Below, one piece after another: positions 7,801 to 17,400 of a DNA stretch of 62,000 bases. The notes below the pieces were generated by a model that saw nothing but the letters and a program-made list of their open reading frames with translations, was not told the DNA's origin and searched no databases. The DNA is from Mesostigma viride. Its lineage: Eukaryota > Streptophyta > Mesostigmatophyceae > Mesostigmatales > Mesostigmataceae. Numbering within the stretch: position 1 is the first letter of the stretch; the number at the start of each line of letters is the position of its first letter. The position numbers and the translations under genes are program-made. The stretch covers positions 1-62,000 of the forward strand of contig RPFO01001141.1 in NCBI GenBank assembly GCA_009746045.1. Reading direction: 5' to 3'.

Positions 7801-10190
7801 ATTCGAGAAGAAGCCACCGTTGCCGCCAGCCATTTGCGGCTTTCTCGTGCTGGACGGGAACCACTTTACCACACTCATCAAATCGGTGAAATTCGAACTG
7901 GTCACCGACAATATGACGGTGGACCAAAGATCTGTGTGGTACCAGGCAATGCTGAATGGTTTCATGAAGGCGGAAAAGCTCAGGGTCGTTGCGCGGGGAG
8001 GGAAGGAGCAGGAGGTCACGAAGACCGTGGCCGCGGCGAAGCTGGAGGAGTGGGCAACTGATTGGACGAATTTCGGGGGGTGGACGTGCAGATGCTCAAG
8101 GGTGAGACCATCCTGCCGACCTGGTGGCAGATCCGTGAACAGAAGGTAAGCCAGGTTGCGACCGCCGGCGTTTCTATAAGTGGTTTTCTTGTGTTAATTT
8201 CAGTATGCCATTAGTTCGGTCAAGATGCGACCGCCGGCGTTTCTGTCAGTCGTATTCTTGTTCTCAGTTGAGTTGTGCTTATTTGGGAGGACTGTCGATG
8301 TGTCTCTGCGCGTTGTTGCCCTACGGGGATGCAGGTTACCGAACAAGTCGGCAAGATGATCGAAGTTGTCAGGCAGCTCGGGAACGCCATGAACGCCGAG
8401 GACACAGCCCAAGCCAAGGCAACGTGGGGCTCAGCGCTTGGGGATGTGCACCGGGCCTACCAGGCATATGGACCCGTCAAGAGAGGGAAGGGCGTGTCTC
8501 TCCCAACTCCTCTGTACGGCAAGATCTGGGCGATTGTGAAGCCCTTTTGGCAGAAAGGAGAGCAAGCCAAGGCCGAAGGGGACGGCGCAGGCGACAAGGC
8601 AGGAGGGGCTGAAGAGACGGACAAGTGGGGGCCGGACCAGAAGAACTTCATGCAGCGCTGGCTGTTCTGGTGTGAGGACCCTTTGAAGCCCGCTGTCGAC
8701 GGCAAGCCGGCGATCGCACAGGATATCGCGGCTCGGCAAGACTTCCTTGACACGCGCCCTAAAGACAAGGCGCACGAACTGTCCATTTTCACCGCGCATC
8801 GGGAACTTGCGAGTTTCCAGTACTTCGACAGCCTGATCCAAGCGCCGATCATGTCCTGTGAGGCCCCTCCCAGCAACCTGATAAAAATAATGGAAGTCGC
8901 CAAGAATTTGATAGAGGCGGCAAAGCAATTCGCCCACATCAAGTTCCTGGAGAACCCCGAGCTGATGGCCGCTTGCAAACAACTAAACGGGACTTTCGAC
9001 CCCGTATTGGTGAGGGAGCACGTGTTTGGCGTGAAGCTGAAGGGCACCTTCGCCACGGACCTCGACAAGTTCATCGCCGACTGCCGCCTGACCAGAGACT
9101 TTTGGCGGGTGGTCGTCACGGCCATGAGGGCGATCATTCTCACGCTGAGGGACCTTCCGCCGGCTAAAAGGAAAGTGGTCGACCAGAAGGACTGGAAGTT
9201 CCCGAGAGGGCTGCTCGCTTCCCACCCCCGTCATTTGTATGACGATTTGGGGGTGAAGACCAAACATCTGCTGGGTGTGCCACAGGAGGCGGCGGCGGAG
9301 GTCGAGAAGGAGGTCGAGGAGGCGGCGGAGGAGGGGACTACCAAGGCCAAGAAGGGGTGGAAGGAAAGGTTGGAAGCCTACAGCGATTGGAAGGGGGTGA
9401 GGATGGGATCCGACTGGATCGCATACAGGACAATGACATGGAAGGAAAACGAAAAAAGAAAGGATCTGGTGGTGACGAAGGTGGTGGACGAGTTGTGCGC
9501 GGGGAATTACAAAATTCCTCGGTCGCTGGAGGACCAGGCGTTTGCTGTGCTGGACCTGGCAGCTGACAGCAACGAGAAGTGGAGGAACCTGCGCAAGTGG
9601 GACGCAGACTGCATTCCGGAGGAGAGCAACATTCCCAAACCCTCCTCGCATTTGAGCCCGGTCGTGTGGGATGTGGTTGACAAGATGACCAACGCCCTTT
9701 TTAGGGGACCCTGCAGAGTTCTGCTGGTGTTCGGGGAGCCCGCCCATATCCGCCGGTGGAAGCGCCTGGTCCGCCTTATCAAATATTGGCTTGTTGAAGA
9801 TGGGTGGGAAGGCCTCAAATACTTTTCCGACGACGATTCTTCGTCTGATGAGGATGATGATTCGGAGAAGGGGGAAGAGGGGGAGGCGGATGAGGATGAG
9901 AAGGAGGAGGATGAGGAGGAGGAGGATGAGGAGGAGGAGGAGGACGAGGAGGACGAGGAGGACGAGGAGGACGAGGAGGACGAGGAGGAGGATATTGCTG
10001 AGGGGCACCCGCCCGGGATGGGTGAGGGGCAGGCGGAGGGGGAGAAAGGGGATGGGGATGGGGAGATGGGAGGAGGGGGGAGGGGGAGAGGGACGGGGGA
10101 GGAGATGGAAGGGGAGGGAAAAAGCGCAGTCGGGGTGATGGAGGCTTGCGTGATGAGACAATGGGGGGGATGAAGACAACAGGGGGGGAG
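4826..10190 (+). CDS. Large multi-exon gene, product unrecognised (about 1,455 residues if G-run breaks are repaired)
   Basis: Exons inferred from GT-AG sites, all in phase 0: 4826-5500, 5622-5678, 5806-5886, 6011-6517, 6960-8145 and 8335-10190. Donors are GTAAGT/GTAAGC, or GTACAT in one case. Frame breaks occur at G-runs 7583-7589, 8075-8080 and 10163-10169. Adding one G at each restores the frame to the next coding stretch or donor, and intron phases stay 0. The product is Gly/Pro-rich at the N-terminus, then largely helical and charged with Lys/Ala-rich segments. It has a long Asp/Glu-rich run near the C-terminus (coded 9,830-10,000). No known domain or catalytic motif was recognised. Six hairpin-motif copies lie in its introns. 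It may be a mobile-element or virus-derived protein or a lineage-specific nuclear protein; the sequence does not say. The 3' end beyond 10,190 is unresolved. Confidence 0.6.
5887..6010 (+). repeat. Intron 3 with a hairpin-motif copy
   Basis: Intron between GTAAGT at 5887 and TTGCAG at 6010. It carries a copy of the island hairpin at 5945-5958 with an A-T pair at the stem base, followed by TTCT. The two preceding introns of the gene (5501-5621, 5679-5805) have no copy, so the motif is not simply part of every intron. Confidence 0.75.
6511..6959 (+). repeat. Three tandem ~150-bp units inside intron 4, each with a hairpin copy
   Basis: Units begin near 6511, 6661 and 6811 (period 150). Each starts with a copy of the exon-4 end and donor: GAATGAGGTAAGT is intact in unit 1, decayed to GAAATGAGCCAAGT in unit 2, and near-intact as GAACGAGGTAAGT in unit 3. 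Each continues with ACCTCTGTTGTGAGGGGGG and a hairpin copy (6578, 6729, 6881). The single acceptor used is ACTGCAG ending at 6959. The duplication therefore copied a splice donor together with its exon edge. Confidence 0.9.
8146..8334 (+). repeat. Intron 5 with two hairpin-motif copies
   Basis: GTAAGC at 8146 to GATGCAG at 8334 forms a phase-0 intron. It contains hairpin copies at 8158-8171 and 8227-8240, both with loop CGCC and a CGGCGTTTCT right arm. The first begins 12 bases inside the donor. Confidence 0.75.
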
Positions 10191-10202
10191 GTAAGCGCCA
10201 GC

Positions 10203-10562
10203 GTGCTGGTGAAGGAGACTCGAGGCCTGTCGTTGGAAACGCCGGCGGGCGTATCTGTGACGAGGAGGGGGATCGCCAGCGGGAGGGAGGCTCGAGGCCT
10301 GTTACTGGAAACGCCGGCGGGCGTATCTGTGATGAGGAGGGGGATCGCCAGCAGGAAGGAGGCTCGCGGCCTGTTACTGGAAACGCCGGCGGGCGTATCT
10401 GTGATGAGGAGGGGGATCGCCAGCAGGAAGGAGGCTCGCAGCGTGTTACTGGAAACGCCGGCGGGCGTATCTGTGATGAGGAGGGGGATCGCCAGCAGGA
10501 AGCAGGCTCGCGGCCTGTTACTGGTAGCGCCGGCGGGCGTTCCCGATTTACGGGAGGCGGTC
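10203..10562 (+). repeat. 72-bp tandem repeat, five copies, each with a hairpin-motif core
   Basis: Five units have hairpin cores at 10239, 10311, 10383, 10455 and 10527, a strict 72-base period. Each contains GTTACTGGAAACGCCGGCGG-type sequence followed by GTATCT, a GAGGAGGGGGATCGCCAGC block and AGGCTCG. Because 72 is divisible by three, one frame stays open and would encode a 24-residue repeat (ETPAGVSVMRRG...). It may be coding or intron sequence after the donor at 10191. The hairpin core is the same as that in the upstream spacers and introns. Confidence 0.85.
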
Positions 10563-10719
10563 GTGTCCAACAGGTGGGAATGAGGCCTCGTCAGGATTCA
10601 TGGGGACCCCCGGTTGAGGGGACCCCCGCCCTCGCCTCGGTTTCTTTGGGTCTGGGTGACGATCCCGTACCGTCGTCAGGAAGGACGGTTGTGATGACTT
10701 TGCCCCCCGCTCGACGGGG

Positions 10720-11031
10720 ATGGAGCAATGCCCGAACACGATACTGCTGAATGAGGATGACGATCCGGAGCCGTCGGCTGACACGGATTTTGTTGCGAGC
10801 ACCCCACTGCAGAAGAGGGTATTGGAGGCTCGTAACGTGGAGGGTCCGCCGAAAGTCTCAGGTGGAGGGCCGGCGTTTGCCGGATTGATGCGCCCGACTG
10901 AGGTGGTCGATGTTGAGGCGCCGCCAGGGACATCGACCGCACCGTTAACATTTACGGATATCTTCGATCGACCAAGGATGCCCTTCCACGCTCCAACGGT
11001 ACATTCGGCCGGTAAATTTCATTTTCAATAA
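10720..11031 (+). CDS. Possible exon or small ORF, unrecognised
   Basis: An open frame from ATG 10720 to TAA 11031 encodes about 103 residues, acidic at first (NEDDDPEPSAD), then Pro/Gly-rich. A possible acceptor (CACTGCAG, ending 10812) and a possible donor (GTACAT at 11000) are both in phase 0, so 10813-10999 could be a further exon of the large upstream gene. An AATAAA word at 11028 overlaps the stop and could be a polyadenylation signal. No homology recognised. Confidence 0.3.
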   Translation: MEQCPNTILLNEDDDPEPSADTDFVASTPLQKRVLEARNVEGPPKVSGGGPAFAGLMRPTEVVDVEAPPGTSTAPLTFTDIFDRPRMPFHAPTVHSAGKFHFQ

Positions 11032-11138
11032 ACGAGTTTAATAAGTACCTTAATATATATTTCTACATAAGTTTTTTTGCATCAGTCCATGGCTTCATTG
11101 ATTTCTCACACGACCCTTCCGTATTCATGTTAATTGGC

Positions 11139-11849
11139 ATGTGCTTACGTGCAGGGAAAGGCGAAGAAGAAACTCCAGTTCGGTTTCCCCGTGGATCCGC
11201 GTCTGGGACTGTGTCCAGAGAGGCCGGCCGTGTTGTTGGCCAGGCCGCGGTCGGCGAACCAGTTGCACAACCGGGGGCGGGAGGGGACGAGCTCCCACCC
11301 AACGCACCAACTCACGCACCAGCCTTACCGTGCGGTCAGCCAGAAAAAACGTACGAAGAGTTGATGGCAGAGGCGGCGGCTGCGCAGGGGCAGAAGGCAA
11401 AACGTCGGGGAGGGGGCAGGCGAGGGGCGGGGCAGGAGACGGAGGGTGCCGACGAACCTGCACAGCCGCAGAAGGGTGGTGGTCAGGGCAGAGATGCGAC
11501 GGCCGAAAACCGAATCAGGGACGTTCGGCCGGACGTCCGGATGCGCTTTATGGATGGCGCGAAACTGAGTCGCGGAGGTTGGAGTTCGAAATGGGTAGAC
11601 GACGTGTGCATAAACTGGGAGCACAAGTACCCCAAGAAGGAAGATTTTCCGCTCTTTGGCACCCTCCTGGGCAAAGAGAGGGAGAAGGTGGTGTTCAGAT
11701 GGTTTGATGAAGGGCACGACCTCGGTTGGAGTAATGAGTGCGAGCAAAAGTTTCGTTTCCCTCTGAAGTTCGCTAGAGAACATGTTACTCTCCTGAAGGA
11801 AGGCGCCAGCTGGGACAACATTCCTTCATATCGACCTGGCAAGCGATGA
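11139..11849 (+). CDS. Hypothetical protein, last gene of the left island
   Basis: The open frame continues to TGA 11849, with in-frame ATGs at 11127 and 11139 giving about 240 or 236 residues. The first half is low-complexity (Gly/Ala/Gln, QKAKRRGGGRRG). The second half, from about residue 130, looks like a folded domain: RFMDGAKLSRGGWSSKW, then a Trp/Lys/Phe-rich region ending in SYRPGKR. A strong acceptor-like TTACGTGCAG ends at 11155, so the true start may be an upstream exon rather than either ATG; the acceptor would require a phase-1 donor, which I could not place. I recognise no family. The composition resembles the large upstream gene. Confidence 0.45.
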   Translation: MCLRAGKGEEETPVRFPRGSASGTVSREAGRVVGQAAVGEPVAQPGAGGDELPPNAPTHAPALPCGQPEKTYEELMAEAAAAQGQKAKRRGGGRRGAGQETEGADEPAQPQKGGGQGRDATAENRIRDVRPDVRMRFMDGAKLSRGGWSSKWVDDVCINWEHKYPKKEDFPLFGTLLGKEREKVVFRWFDEGHDLGWSNECEQKFRFPLKFAREHVTLLKEGASWDNIPSYRPGKR

Positions 11850-12560
11850 TGGGCGAGGACTTTGCACGAAATCGCGTTTTGCACGTAATTGCCCACCGCA
11901 ACGTGGAGAAATGCAGATGTACATAGTAGTTGGATCAGTTACCGTGACTTTGGGCAGTTTAGTAGTTGGGGTGACGTGTCCAATGTATATATGGTGGGGC
12001 GCGTCCAAGGGGGTCCACGCTGATTGAGCACTTGCATGTGTTCTTTCAACATATTCGGACATGTATGAAATGAATAAATTGTTTGGACGATTGCAAATTG
12101 ATTGATTGAAGAATGAGATACCATTAATAATTGAAAAATGTAAAACCTCATTGTACTTCAAACTTTCACATGCATGCCCCAAATTGTGCATTTGTGCAGG
12201 TTTTAATTATGAGAAGTAGCATTTCTCTACAAATATTGAGAAATTTAGGGGCACTTGGGGTTGTTGGCCATGTTCATTCATGATAAAATGGACTTTTTAT
12301 GCTGTAAAATCATATTCCACTAGTCCAAAACGCTGCTTTCATGACGTCAAAAGTACCAGCAATGGCCCTAGGTTGGAGCAGTAGATGTTGGGGACGCCCA
12401 TGCATGGGTGGGCAGGGTGGCCAAGCGCCAACAGAATCAGAATTTTAGAATTGGTACTAGTTTGTACTCGCACACTGTCCTCAGGACTGACAGTGGTGCG
12501 AGCTCGCGCCATGCATGGTTTGGTCCATTTTCCCTCACGCAAACTTATCCGGTCATCTGC
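11850..12560. other. Non-coding stretch after the left island
   Basis: This is AT-rich sequence (about 11,880-12,350) followed by mixed sequence. I see no supported gene, RNA gene or repeat. The hairpin motif of the island no longer occurs from here on. Confidence 0.6.
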
Positions 12561-12574
12561 GGCTTTCTACCCCC

Positions 12575-13400
12575 CCAATCACCGACCTGACATCGTGGTT
12601 GTGGACTTTTGAGGGAGGCAGCCGGCACTTGCTTATTGATGTTTCTGTGGCTGGCCCCTTGGCTATTAGCCATGTGGTCGCTGCATCCCAGGCGGCGGGC
12701 GGGCTACACGGCGGATCGGGCTGAGCGGGCACTTAATTACGCTCACGGCCTATGGCGACGTCGGGCACCATCTTGTAGTGGGCACCATTTGTCTTGGAGG
12801 AGTTCAGGGCCATGGGGACATTACCGCCGGCTTAATTAAGGAGTGTTGCCGGCTCCGGGATGATCGCCTGGGCCTGCCAGAGGGCCAGCGGGTCCCTTGG
12901 CCGGCGCGGACAGCTGGACGTCGTATACTGGCGCCGACGCCTTTCGGTAGCGCTTACCCGGGCTATGGCTGACATCCTGCTCCGCCGCACGCGGGCGGAC
13001 TTTGCGGCGCAGCACGGTTAATTCACGGTTTGGCTGTTTTACTTCGTTCCACGGTAAGTAAGTGCGGCGTGAACATGCACTGAAGGCATGCCACGGAATA
13101 CCTGATGAGGAAATTCTCTAAGCGGATACTTCACCCGCTAAGGCAAGTGGCGCGACTCACTCGCCCAGGTCTGGAGTCGCATCGATAGCAACTCCGCATC
13201 ATCCGGACTATCCCTTAAGACGACTGTACGCTCGGCCATGATGAGGGCCGGGTGTGGGGGTAGGTTGCATGCTAACCCCTGATACTATATGTCCCAGGAG
13301 AATATAATTAAAGGCTTCGGCCCGGAGCCTGACCTCGGGGTTTTAGGGGCTTACAAAGGGTTCACCCACAACCCCATTCCACGGTACACGTGGAGTGTCC
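12575..13400 (+). mobile_element. Decayed non-LTR retrotransposon end, candidate
   Basis: A translated fragment around 12,575-12,715 reads RPDIVVVDF, then after a one-base shift EGGSRHLLIDVSVAGPLA. This pattern (RPxDI...D.SV..PL) is typical of the C-terminal part of many eukaryotic non-LTR ORF2 proteins. Further decayed frames follow to about 12,975. A block at 13,297-13,385 (GAGAATATA...AAAGGC, GGAGCCTGA, GTTTTAGGGGC, TTCACCCACAACCCC) recurs in related form at 30,459-30,535, showing a dispersed 3' segment. Frameshifts and stops show it is dead. The assignment to a non-LTR element is inference from short motifs. Confidence 0.45.
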
Positions 13401-14421
13401 CATGCCGGCTTCGGTAGTTGTTTTGTAGTGGCATCTCTTGTTAGCGTGAATGGGCTTTGGTTATGTTTTGGAGCCTATACGCTGCTGTAAGTAATTATAG
13501 TTTCTCGACTAGGACGTAGGATCGAGGAGATGTCTACCTGGTTGGCCAGTCTTAAGCCCCCCGGCAGGGCCAACACCGGTATTCACCTGGTCTGTGCGGG
13601 CAAGATGGCCAAAGATTCGGATTGAATCAGTTATAGATCGCAAGATTATAGGCCTCTTCACATAAACTGATGATGCAGACGATACTTGTAACTTTCATGT
13701 AATTATTTTTCTAATGAGATTAGCATACTAAGTACTGCGTGGCATGCCCATGTGCACGACACGCAAGTACTTACTTACATTAGCTAATCCGATCTAAGTG
13801 AGACAGCGTATACGTTCGCTGGCCAATATCAGTGGTGGAAACTCCACAGTCGAATATGAGAGCTGTGCAAGGCATGAAACGAGCAAAAACCACTCGTCCA
13901 TATTGTAACACTGGTAATTGCAAGTAACGTCATGAATGATACAACCTGTCTCAATGTTGCTCATGCAGTTGTGTTTGGAGATGTAGTCTAAAGCACAGAT
14001 GTATGAATTCATCGCATCATGTCCAGCTAGCAAATCAATTTGGTCAGCATGCTACAGAACAGAGGATGATCATCTGGTGCAACCTGGCATCCAGGCTTCA
14101 GCAAAGGTTACCATTGAAATGCCAGCAACAAATTGCCATTCTCCAGGCATGAGGGAGTGTCAAAGAGTGGCACAGTTTAGAACTGCTAACGAGCAGCGTC
14201 AAGGCGCATCCTTCCAATAGCAGCCACCCGTGACATCAAGGCAGGTGGCTTGTGCATGCTGCACCCGCATCCATTACATTCACAAGAAAAGAAAAAAACG
14301 ATATGGCAGTGCAGGATAACGTGCATTGGCTCACGCACCCTCCCCATTCTGGGCCACGCCCTCTGTCGTTCCATGGAAATAGGACCCCAAGAGCCTCTAT
14401 AGCCAAGCGCGGCGCACGGCG
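13400..14421. other. Intergenic, no supported gene
   Basis: I found no coding region, RNA gene or tandem repeat that I can support here. It lies downstream of the minus-strand gene ending at 14,422. Short open frames lack any recognisable feature. Confidence 0.6.
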
Positions 14422-17400
14422 TCAGCGGCTGGAGCCCATGTTGGCTCGGCTACCGCCGCGCACGAGCACAGTTCCCCCTCCCCCTGTGGCCATCGAGGTG
14501 GACACGATCGCCTCGGAGTCCTCCTTCTGCTGGCGGTGCGTGTCCTTGAGCTTCTCCCCTGTGTAGCGCCGGTGCGTGCGCGCCGCACGCCGCCGCCGCA
14601 GCAGCAGCAGCAGCACCACGGCCGCCAGCACGCCGAGGCTGCCAGGGACCGCCACGGGCTGCAGCCGCTCCAGCCAGGGCCCCGTGCGCACGATGATCAC
14701 AAAACCGGCCTCCCCATCGGCGGCCTCACCCGGGTGGCCATGCGCCAGGGTCTCCTCGGCGGCCGCCAGGGATGTGATGGTGACCAGTGACGGGCGCGCC
14801 ACGTTCTCCTCGCCATCCTCCTCCTCGCGGTCATCCCAATTCCGGTGCCCCGGCAGCACGGGTGCGTGCGTGGAGGGGGCCACCTCGCTGGACCTGCCCA
14901 CGTCGCCTCGCTGTGACCCTGGCCGCTTGCTGCCCTCGCCGTTGTCCAGGCCCCGTGGGAGCTCCTCCGCCCAGGTGCCCCCCTGGCCACCGCCCTCACC
15001 GCCACCTTCCCCTCCTTCCCTCCCCTCGGCTCGCTTGGCCCCGGCGCCCCCCCCCGCGACCGCCTTTCTTGCTTGCGCGAGGCTCATCGAGTTGCCGTGG
15101 GCTTGCCCCGTCGACGGGTGCCAGAGCGTGCCCGCCACCTCCCCACCTGGGTTGGTCGCCCACTGCTTCGCCGAACCGGTGGTGGCGCCACCGGGAGAGG
15201 TGGCGGCGGCGGCGCGTGCGAGTGCATTCTTCATCGCGATCTGGTCCTTGAGCGCCGCGAGGCGGTCCTTGGAGGAGGACTCGCGGGGGACCATCACGTT
15301 GGGGGTGACAGCTGGCACCGTCACCGCGACCTTGGCCGACCCAACATCCACGGCGCCGGCCTTGGTGGCGCCCTCGCTGCCGCTGGTGACGACGGGGTTC
15401 ACGGCGGGGGTGGTGGCGGCATCTGGCGAGGGCGTGGTTGGGGGTTTGTCGGTGGCCGCACACTGCTTGCATGCGCGCGGGCAGCTTGAGTACATGTAGT
15501 CCATGTTGCGCTGGCACTCGCCGCTTGCGGCCCAGCCCTCGCACTGCGCGTGCAGGTCCACACAGCTCGCGCCCGAGGGGAGGCTGCTTGTGTACGCCTG
15601 CGCATGTGATGAGGAAGGATGGCGTAGGGTGAGGCGGCGTGGTTGAAGGTAAGAAGGGTGGTTAGCAAAGTGGTAAGGGGCACGGTGGGGGACCAGGCAG
15701 TGCGAACCACCCGCACACAGATGACCTCACGATGACCTCACAAATCATGTCCCAACGCCCCTGGTGTCAGCCCACTCACGCAGCTACACCCCCCCGCCTC
15801 TACAAATTCCTCCCCCCCCCCCCCCCATCCTACACACACTAATTGTGCGGCAAAGCACACACGGAGAGGCATCCAGGCCCCTAACCGCGTTGGCCACCTA
15901 CCTCACGCCGCTTCTCGATGGAGGGCAGGCCCAGCTGTTCGTAACTGGGGGGGCACAGCACGTCCTCCGGCTGCGGGCAGCTGCGGCGTGCGTACTCACA
16001 CAGCGCCTCGTTCAGCACCACCATGCACTCCACCAGCAACAGGTCTGCCTCGCGCTTGAGCCCCTGCTTAGGCTGCTGCATCTCCTGGGGCGGCGGGGGG
16101 GGGAAGAAGGGCGGCGGGCACACGTGGATGTCCTTGTGCTGGTGCCAGTGCTTGTCAAACTGGGCGAGGGGAGGGGTCAAGGCATGGGCAAGCGGCGGCA
16201 AGGGGCAGGCAAGAGGCAGGTGTCAGAGGGCGTCGCACCGACCAGTGACGCAAGCCGGGGACGAGGACAGATGCTTGGATGAATTCCAACAGCATATACT
16301 TGATATACCCGAAAATTTTCTCACAAACCGTTGCTAGCAGTCGCCAAAGCGCACCGACCCGGTCTTGCTTGCCTGTCTTGATCCCACCGCAGTCAACCTT
16401 AAGCTACCGCTAGTCCAGCCGCCACATCGCGCTCACCTGGTACGGCTTGCCCGTCTTGACCTGCAGCGTGGCGAGGATGCCGTAGTGCAGGATGTGGGGC
16501 TCGTGGCTGGGCACGTACTCCGGGTAGAGCATCAGGTACGGGTTCTCAATATGTTTCACCTCGGCGTCCGCGCACGCAAACACGTAGCCGTACATCTCGG
16601 AGATCCAGGGAGGGTCCCCCCTGCTGGGCGCGGTAGCGGCCGGGGCGAGCGAGCCAGGGGGCAACACAGAGGGGGAGGGGATGGGATGACGTGGGATCAC
16701 AGGGGAGTAGGGCGCGGGGGTGGGGTGGGGGTGGGGGGGGGTGGGGTGGGGGTGGGGTGGGGGTGGGGGACAGGGGGTTGTGGTAGGGGCCGGGGTTGGG
16801 TGGAGTGGGTGGTGGCGTGGCCCATGCCGCGGATGGCAGAAGCAGCACGACAGAACGTGAGTATACACATCAAAGACGCGCGCCCATGCGTGCAGTATAA
16901 GCAGCATGGGCGCGAATATGCTGCCACATGCACCTATGTGAGAGCACAGCAGGCAGCATGTTTTGCGTTCGCATCAAAACACTCCCCGTACGCTATCAAC
17001 AAACGTAAGTACAATACATTGTTAAGCATACTTGCACAGTAAAAAGGTATGCACGAAGAAAGGACATAACACGGTACCAAGCGCGAACATGCCACCCTAT
17101 AACATAACACAACACCGCGATGCCGCCCTGGCACCACCTGCCTTGTCACCATCAGCCATCATCATTCGTCATTCGTTCTATGTCCTTCGTCACCATCCGC
17201 TATCGTCATCTACTGGATTCTATCTGCGTTGTCATACCATCCATTATATGCGCCTACCTGATTGATCTCCATCCTTCCCCACCTGCTCGCCCCCCTACAT
17301 TATCATGCTTACTACTGTCCACCTGCCTTCTCACGTAGACGTCCCCCGTGTCCAAGTCCTTTGGGATGCTCCCGTCGATGCTCCAGTAGAGCTGCGGGTT

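Noticed and set aside
8983-10179. Minus-strand frame of about 400 codons rich in Leu/Ile/Pro
   Set aside because: It is the complement of the acidic GAG/GAT-rich exon of the plus-strand gene, whose splice phases are consistent.
1500-11849. Giant-virus integration
   Set aside because: Compact layout and hairpins are suggestive, but no capsid, polymerase, packaging ATPase or other hallmark gene is present and the large gene has ordinary introns; kept only as a hypothesis.
14576-15499. Plus-strand frame of about 300 codons in the galactosyltransferase region
   Set aside because: Antisense shadow of the GC-rich last exon; the minus frame carries the ShKT cysteines and membrane segment.
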